19,776 nucleotides of DNA from assembly GCA_018700255.1 (NCBI GenBank), contig JABISU010000111.1, positions 1 to 19,776 on the forward strand, read 5' to 3'. This document shows, one piece after another, positions 16,217 through 19,776 of this stretch. Source of the DNA: Flavobacteriales bacterium (GTDB lineage Bacteria > Bacteroidota > Bacteroidia > Flavobacteriales > UA16). Position 1 is the stretch's first letter; each line of letters starts with the position of its first letter. The translations under genes and the position numbers were made by a program. The notes beneath the pieces are model-generated. The model was not told the DNA's origin and ran no database searches. It saw nothing but the letters and a program-made list of their open reading frames with translations.

Positions 16217-17438
16217 TAAAGAGATAAAAGAAATTATTTTTAATGCTCTTAAACAAAATGTCAATTACAGAAAGGAACCTGTGTTAGGGATTCCTGGATC
16301 TCATTTGGATTCTCTTACATTTTATGATGCTCCTTTTCTAAAAGAGTCTCCATTTATTACCTCACTTATTGAAAACTCAAATCATATAGGGTGCCATACA
16401 CTTGTAAGTTCTGAATCAGCGTTCTCTGGAACACAAGATATAGAAAAGGACCTTATTAGAATCTGCGCAGAAGAAATCCTCTCGGGAAATAAAGATAAAC
16501 AAGACGGATATATTTCCTCAGGAGGAACAGAAGCAAATATCCAAGCTATGTGGATATATCGTAATTATTTCTTAGAAGAATTTAATGCTAAAAGAAATGA
16601 AATATCAGTAATATTCTCTGAAGACACCCATTACTCCATTCCAAAAGGAGTAAATATGCTAAATCTCAATTCACTTATACTAAAGGTAGATAAAAAGAAT
16701 AGACAGATTAAATTAGACCTTTTACAAAAAGACATCAAATCTGCTCAAAACAATGGTGTTAAGTACTTTATTGTTATTCTGAATATGGCTACCACTATGT
16801 TTGGCTCTGTAGATGATATTAATGGAGTAACGAATATTCTAAAGAAACAAAAATCAAATTATAAAGTACATATAGATGGGGCTTTTGGAGGATTTATCTA
16901 TCCATTTACAAACCTGAAAAACTATTATAATTTCCAAAATCCAGAAATCACTTCTTTTTCGTTAGATGCACATAAGATGCTTCAAGCTCCTTATGGTACT
17001 GGTATCTTTCTTGTCCGAAAGGGGTATATGAAATATGTACTTACAAAAGAAGCTGAATATATTAATGGGAAAGATCACACCATATGCGGTAGCAGATCAG
17101 GAGCAAATGCTATAGCAGTATGGATAATTCTTCATATGTATGGGTCTGAAGGGTGGTTAAATAAGATGGTGTCTATCAACAATCGAACTAATAGGTTCTG
17201 TGATAGATTAGATGAACTAAATATTTCATATTACAGAAATCCATACATTAATCTTGTAGCAATTAGTTCAAAAGAGATCTCTCAGGAATTAGCCCGAAAA
17301 TTCTATCTTGTACCAGATAGTTATAATGGGGATCAATCCTGGTGGAAAATTGTTGTAATGGATCATGTGAAAGATGTGTTATTAGATAAATTTATATTAA
17401 ATCTACAGCAATATAAAAGTGAAAAAAAGTCGGGATGA
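16194..17438 (+). CDS. PLP-dependent group II-type amino-acid decarboxylase
   Basis: A 414-aa fold-type I PLP enzyme. The cofactor site is clear: YISSGGTEANIQ binds the phosphate, His146 in EDTHYSIPK stacks on the ring, Asp228 in HIDGAFGGF pairs with the pyridine nitrogen, and Lys261 in SLDAHKMLQAPYG forms the Schiff base. These motifs are those of the glutamate/histidine/aromatic/aspartate decarboxylase group, and the length is nearer to MfnA and bacterial histidine decarboxylase than to plant enzymes. The substrate cannot be told from sequence. Divergent placement from the aspartate-using NadB makes aspartate (giving beta-alanine) one option, but that is only inference. The sequence is strongly AT-rich. 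Confidence 0.88.
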   Translation: MFWKQYSNKEIKEIIFNALKQNVNYRKEPVLGIPGSHLDSLTFYDAPFLKESPFITSLIENSNHIGCHTLVSSESAFSGTQDIEKDLIRICAEEILSGNKDKQDGYISSGGTEANIQAMWIYRNYFLEEFNAKRNEISVIFSEDTHYSIPKGVNMLNLNSLILKVDKKNRQIKLDLLQKDIKSAQNNGVKYFIVILNMATTMFGSVDDINGVTNILKKQKSNYKVHIDGAFGGFIYPFTNLKNYYNFQNPEITSFSLDAHKMLQAPYGTGIFLVRKGYMKYVLTKEAEYINGKDHTICGSRSGANAIAVWIILHMYGSEGWLNKMVSINNRTNRFCDRLDELNISYYRNPYINLVAISSKEISQELARKFYLVPDSYNGDQSWWKIVVMDHVKDVLLDKFILNLQQYKSEKKSG

Positions 17439-17458
17439 GAGCGTTCCCTTTAGCCCAA

Positions 17459-17716
17459 TCACATAATCACAGAAAATTTTAAAGCTGAAACCCACCATTT
17501 TTTCTCCGCTAATCAATTAGATTGTACTAACTTATAATATTATTGAGATTTACAAATTAGGGGTTTTATTAGAATATTTTTATTTGAGAATATTTTAGGT
17601 CCACTTGAATATACTTTAGAATTCTAATGACCTTTGTAATTAATTAAGATTAAATCGGAAAATTTCATATCACTTTACAATCTTGATTTTAATTGACTTT
17701 TTGTGTACATTACAGG
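17459..17716. other. AT-rich intergenic region before the T9SS-protein gene
   Basis: There is no coding frame of interest. A weak promoter candidate for the gene at 17717 is GACCTTTG (17629-17636), one base off TAnnTTTG, with TTG at 17605-17607 exactly 21 bases upstream. The ten-base string agaatatttt occurs twice between about 17572 and 17596. No terminator hairpin with a T-run is convincing. Confidence 0.4.
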
Positions 17717-18835
17717 ATGTTTAAAAAACAACATGCATTCGTATTTCTTTTTCTTTTAACGGCTGTTGTTTCTTTAGCCCAAACATCTTCTTGTCTAGAC
17801 ATCCTTCCTAATCCAGACGCTGGTAATTCTGCTTTTTCTGAATTCGATAGATATATAAACGTTTTAGGAACGATTAAGTTTTATGCAGAACCTGGAGTAA
17901 GCGATGCTCAACTTCTTCACGCAGCTTCTATAGGAGCTGAACTTTTAGATAATGATGAAAATGGGGTAGTAGATGATATAGATTTAGCTGAGCAGTTAAT
18001 TAGCATTAACGCAGTCATGCCACTATTTTCTGAAGATGGATCCCTTGCTGAAAATGCTATGATGGATAATTGGGATGATTCATTCTGTGTTTCAGCAGTC
18101 TTATACTCTCAAGAAATATCTCCATGGGCTCCAGTTGATTGGTTTGAAGACGCTTGTTTAGAAGAAATTTTACACACCATAAATGTTTGTGGTCATGTTG
18201 AACTTTATCCATCTACTTTCGCTCTAGCCCCCCCCGGCGGATCCTTACTTTGTCAAGCGATGGATCTCGCACGCGGCGGTCAATTTCTCGGAGTTCCTGG
18301 TTCATACCCAGAAGAAGCTTGGTTTCACTACACAGATGTTACATGTGATTACGAGTGTATGGCTATTGAATATTTATACTGGTGCATTGCAACAGATATG
18401 GGAGTGCTAAATACTCCAGGAATATGTGCTGCAATTGAAGAGGAGTGGGAGCCCTGCTCTCCTGAACTTTTTGAAAACACTGATGCAATGATGCATAGTA
18501 TAGTAAATAACCCTGCTTATAAATTGCCGCAACTTGCTCCCAACGGAATTTACTGCCCTATTGTTTCTATTTCTGAAACTACACCTAAAGTTCCACCTAA
18601 CGTTTATCCAAATCCATCTAATAACCAAATTACAATTGATTTAAACTCATTATCATCAAATGCAAAAATCTGTTTAATTACTGAGACTTCAGGTAGGGAG
18701 GTGTTTTCGGATGAAATAAATACTGCCTCACAGAGCGTATTACTTGATGTAGATTTAGTTTCGGGGATATATCTTCTATCTCTCTATTCGAAGACAGAAG
18801 CATTACTTTATTCAACAAGCATATTAATAAATTAA
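17717..18835 (+). CDS. T9SS-exported protein with EF-hand-like loop, function unknown
   Basis: A 372-aa secreted protein. The ATG at 17717, six bases after the AGGA-like start of ACAGGATG, gives a clean signal peptide ending SLA-Q (cut after residue 21); a TTG at 17693 would add eight residues and is less likely. The last 75 residues, from VYPNPSNNQITIDL to GIYLLSLYS and STSILIN, are a type A sorting domain that directs the protein across the outer membrane and is then removed. The mature part has a full 12-residue EF-hand-type calcium loop, D78-N-D-E-N-G-V-V-D-D-I-D89, and a conserved-looking EEILHTI (149-155) followed by His in VCGH. It carries several cysteines. I do not recognise the family. 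A decayed relative lies at 13143. Confidence 0.85.
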   Translation: MFKKQHAFVFLFLLTAVVSLAQTSSCLDILPNPDAGNSAFSEFDRYINVLGTIKFYAEPGVSDAQLLHAASIGAELLDNDENGVVDDIDLAEQLISINAVMPLFSEDGSLAENAMMDNWDDSFCVSAVLYSQEISPWAPVDWFEDACLEEILHTINVCGHVELYPSTFALAPPGGSLLCQAMDLARGGQFLGVPGSYPEEAWFHYTDVTCDYECMAIEYLYWCIATDMGVLNTPGICAAIEEEWEPCSPELFENTDAMMHSIVNNPAYKLPQLAPNGIYCPIVSISETTPKVPPNVYPNPSNNQITIDLNSLSSNAKICLITETSGREVFSDEINTASQSVLLDVDLVSGIYLLSLYSKTEALLYSTSILIN

Positions 18836-18836
18836 C

Positions 18837-19385
18837 ATGAAACGTATTGGATTTTTACCACGTCTTGGAGCTGCGGTTATTGATTGGATTTTTGGCGGTT
18901 TTTTTGCCGGAGGTCTGGCAGCTATTTTTGGAGTATTTGGTCTTGGGGCAGGAGGTGCAATAGGATTAGCTGTTGAAGAACTAGCTGAGATAGAAAGCGC
19001 ACTAGAGGCAGCAGGTCTTGGGGCTGGAATTGGTGCGATAGTCGGTTTGATAAGCGGTTTTGTGATTGGGTATTTTTTGTATTCTCTTATTGAAGCCTTT
19101 ACAGGTGCAAGTCCAGGAAAAATGGTGCTTGGTTATATAGTGGGTAATGAAGATGGTAGCGCTGGGGATTTAAGTCTTTATTTAAAACGTTGGGTGATTA
19201 AAAATGCTTCTAGCGTTTTTTCTATGCTTGCATTATTGACAGGACTAGTTTTCCTTGAACCTATAGGATCTTTGATAGGTGTTGTTATGTTTTTTGGGTG
19301 CTTTTTAGCTCTTACTGAGCAGTGTCAAGCACTACACGATAAGATTGCTAAGACTGCAATTTATAATAAACAGGATTTAATATAA
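18837..19385 (+). CDS. RDD-family membrane protein
   Basis: A 182-aa inner-membrane protein. The RDD features are present: RLGAAVIDWIF near the start with conserved Arg and Asp, GASPGKMVLGYIV before the loop NEDGS, and LHDKIAKTAI at the C-terminus with the conserved Asp. Three to four helices are seen. A Gly/Ala-rich insert (about residues 35-75, GLGAGGAIGLAVEELAEIE and GAGIGAIVG) lengthens the region between the first helices. RDD proteins are of mixed or unknown function; some are linked to ion exchange. It starts one base after the stop of the T9SS gene and is clearly in the same operon. Confidence 0.87.
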   Translation: MKRIGFLPRLGAAVIDWIFGGFFAGGLAAIFGVFGLGAGGAIGLAVEELAEIESALEAAGLGAGIGAIVGLISGFVIGYFLYSLIEAFTGASPGKMVLGYIVGNEDGSAGDLSLYLKRWVIKNASSVFSMLALLTGLVFLEPIGSLIGVVMFFGCFLALTEQCQALHDKIAKTAIYNKQDLI

Positions 19386-19395
19386 AAGGAGCTGT

Positions 19396-19776
19396 TTAAG
19401 TTAGTCCAGCACTAGTTTTAATTTCCTCCACCACGCTAGGGTCGAGGAGAGTTGAGGTGTCACCTAGATTACTTACATCTCCTTCTGCGATTTTCCTCAG
19501 TATTCTTCTCATTATTTTACCGGAACGAGTTTTTGGAAGACCACTAACTATTAAAATTTTATCAGGTTTAGCAATGGGGCCTATAAATTCTATAACAGTT
19601 TTATTTACCTCCTTAATAAACGCATCCATGTCTGTAGGTTGTGAGTGACATATAGCATAAGCGTATATGCCTTGACCTTTTATTTCATGTGGGAATCCAA
19701 CCACGGCAGTTTCGACTACGTTTTCGTGTTCGTCTATGGCAGCTTCTATTTCTGCAGTTCCAAACCTATGTCCACT
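19396..19776 (-). CDS. acsA: Acetyl-CoA synthetase, C-terminal part (start outside window)
   Basis: The frame is open from the right edge for 126 codons to a stop at 19396. It begins [17 protein letters not shown], the hinge and start of the mobile C-terminal domain, continues [16 protein letters not shown], and ends with [17 protein letters not shown] and [18 protein letters not shown]. The Lys of RSGKIMRR is the catalytic residue regulated by acetylation in Acs. These are specific to acetyl-CoA synthetase among AMP-forming ligases. About 510 residues lie beyond the edge. It converges on the RDD gene with only 10 bases between the two stops. It converts acetate, ATP and CoA to acetyl-CoA. 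Confidence 0.96.
   Translation of the reverse strand, partial: SGHRFGTAEIEAAIDEHENVVETAVVGFPHEIKGQGIYAYAICHSQPTDMDAFIKEVNKTVIEFIGPIAKPDKILIVSGLPKTRSGKIMRRILRKIAEGDVSNLGDTSTLLDPSVVEEIKTSAGLT

Noticed and set aside
17693..17716. Upstream TTG start for the T9SS protein
   Set aside because: It adds MTFCVHYR before a good signal peptide; the ATG at 17717 has a purine-rich site and starts with Lys-Lys two residues in.
17459..17716. Small RNA or terminator in the AT-rich gap
   Set aside because: Short AT inverted and direct repeats occur, but none is longer or more stable than expected in such AT-rich sequence.
19385..19396. Bidirectional terminator between the RDD and acsA genes
   Set aside because: Only ten bases separate the stops and no hairpin with a T-run is visible.

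Overview
The window looks like a chromosome segment of a marine-type member of the Bacteroidota, probably Flavobacteriia-like. The evidence is a fused CcoN-CcoO cytochrome oxidase subunit, a secreted protein with a C-terminal type IX secretion (T9SS) sorting domain, TAnnTTTG-type promoter elements, few strong Shine-Dalgarno sites and low GC. No tRNA, rRNA, CRISPR, transposase or convincing rho-independent terminator was seen.

Left edge (1-2184, minus strand): a MarR-family repressor followed, with a short overlap, by a FadN-type 3-hydroxyacyl-CoA dehydrogenase/enoyl-CoA hydratase that runs off the window. This is the start of a fatty-acid beta-oxidation operon.

Centre (2233-13110, plus strand): a complete cbb3-type (high oxygen affinity) cytochrome c oxidase locus with its own regulators. 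In order: a FixL-like PAS-PAS histidine kinase; a response regulator whose output domain is a CRP/FNR-type DNA-binding module; an unrecognised 120-aa protein; the copper P-type ATPase CcoI; CcoS (59 aa, TTG start); fused CcoN-CcoO; a protein in which CcoQ is joined in frame to CcoP; the ferredoxin-like assembly factor CcoG; and FixH. Boxes of the form TGAYnnnnATCA lie before the kinase gene, before the 120-aa gene and before ccoS, each about 36 bases from a TTG-ending -7-like element. The layout suggests a FixL/FixJ/FixK cascade condensed into two proteins: heme-PAS kinase -> receiver-CRP -> cbb3 genes.

Right (13143-17458): an AT-richer block holding nadA-nadB (quinolinate synthesis, minus strand) and, divergently, a 44-aa membrane peptide overlapping a PLP-dependent decarboxylase. 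Two decayed genes sit here. One is the 5' end of a secreted-protein gene related to the intact one at 17717. The other is a Crp/Fnr-family gene with two internal stop codons and no 3' half, lying between nadA and an apparently intact CRP/FNR box plus promoter.

Right edge: a T9SS-exported protein of unknown function with an EF-hand-like calcium loop, an RDD-family membrane protein one base downstream, and the C-terminal end of acetyl-CoA synthetase on the minus strand.
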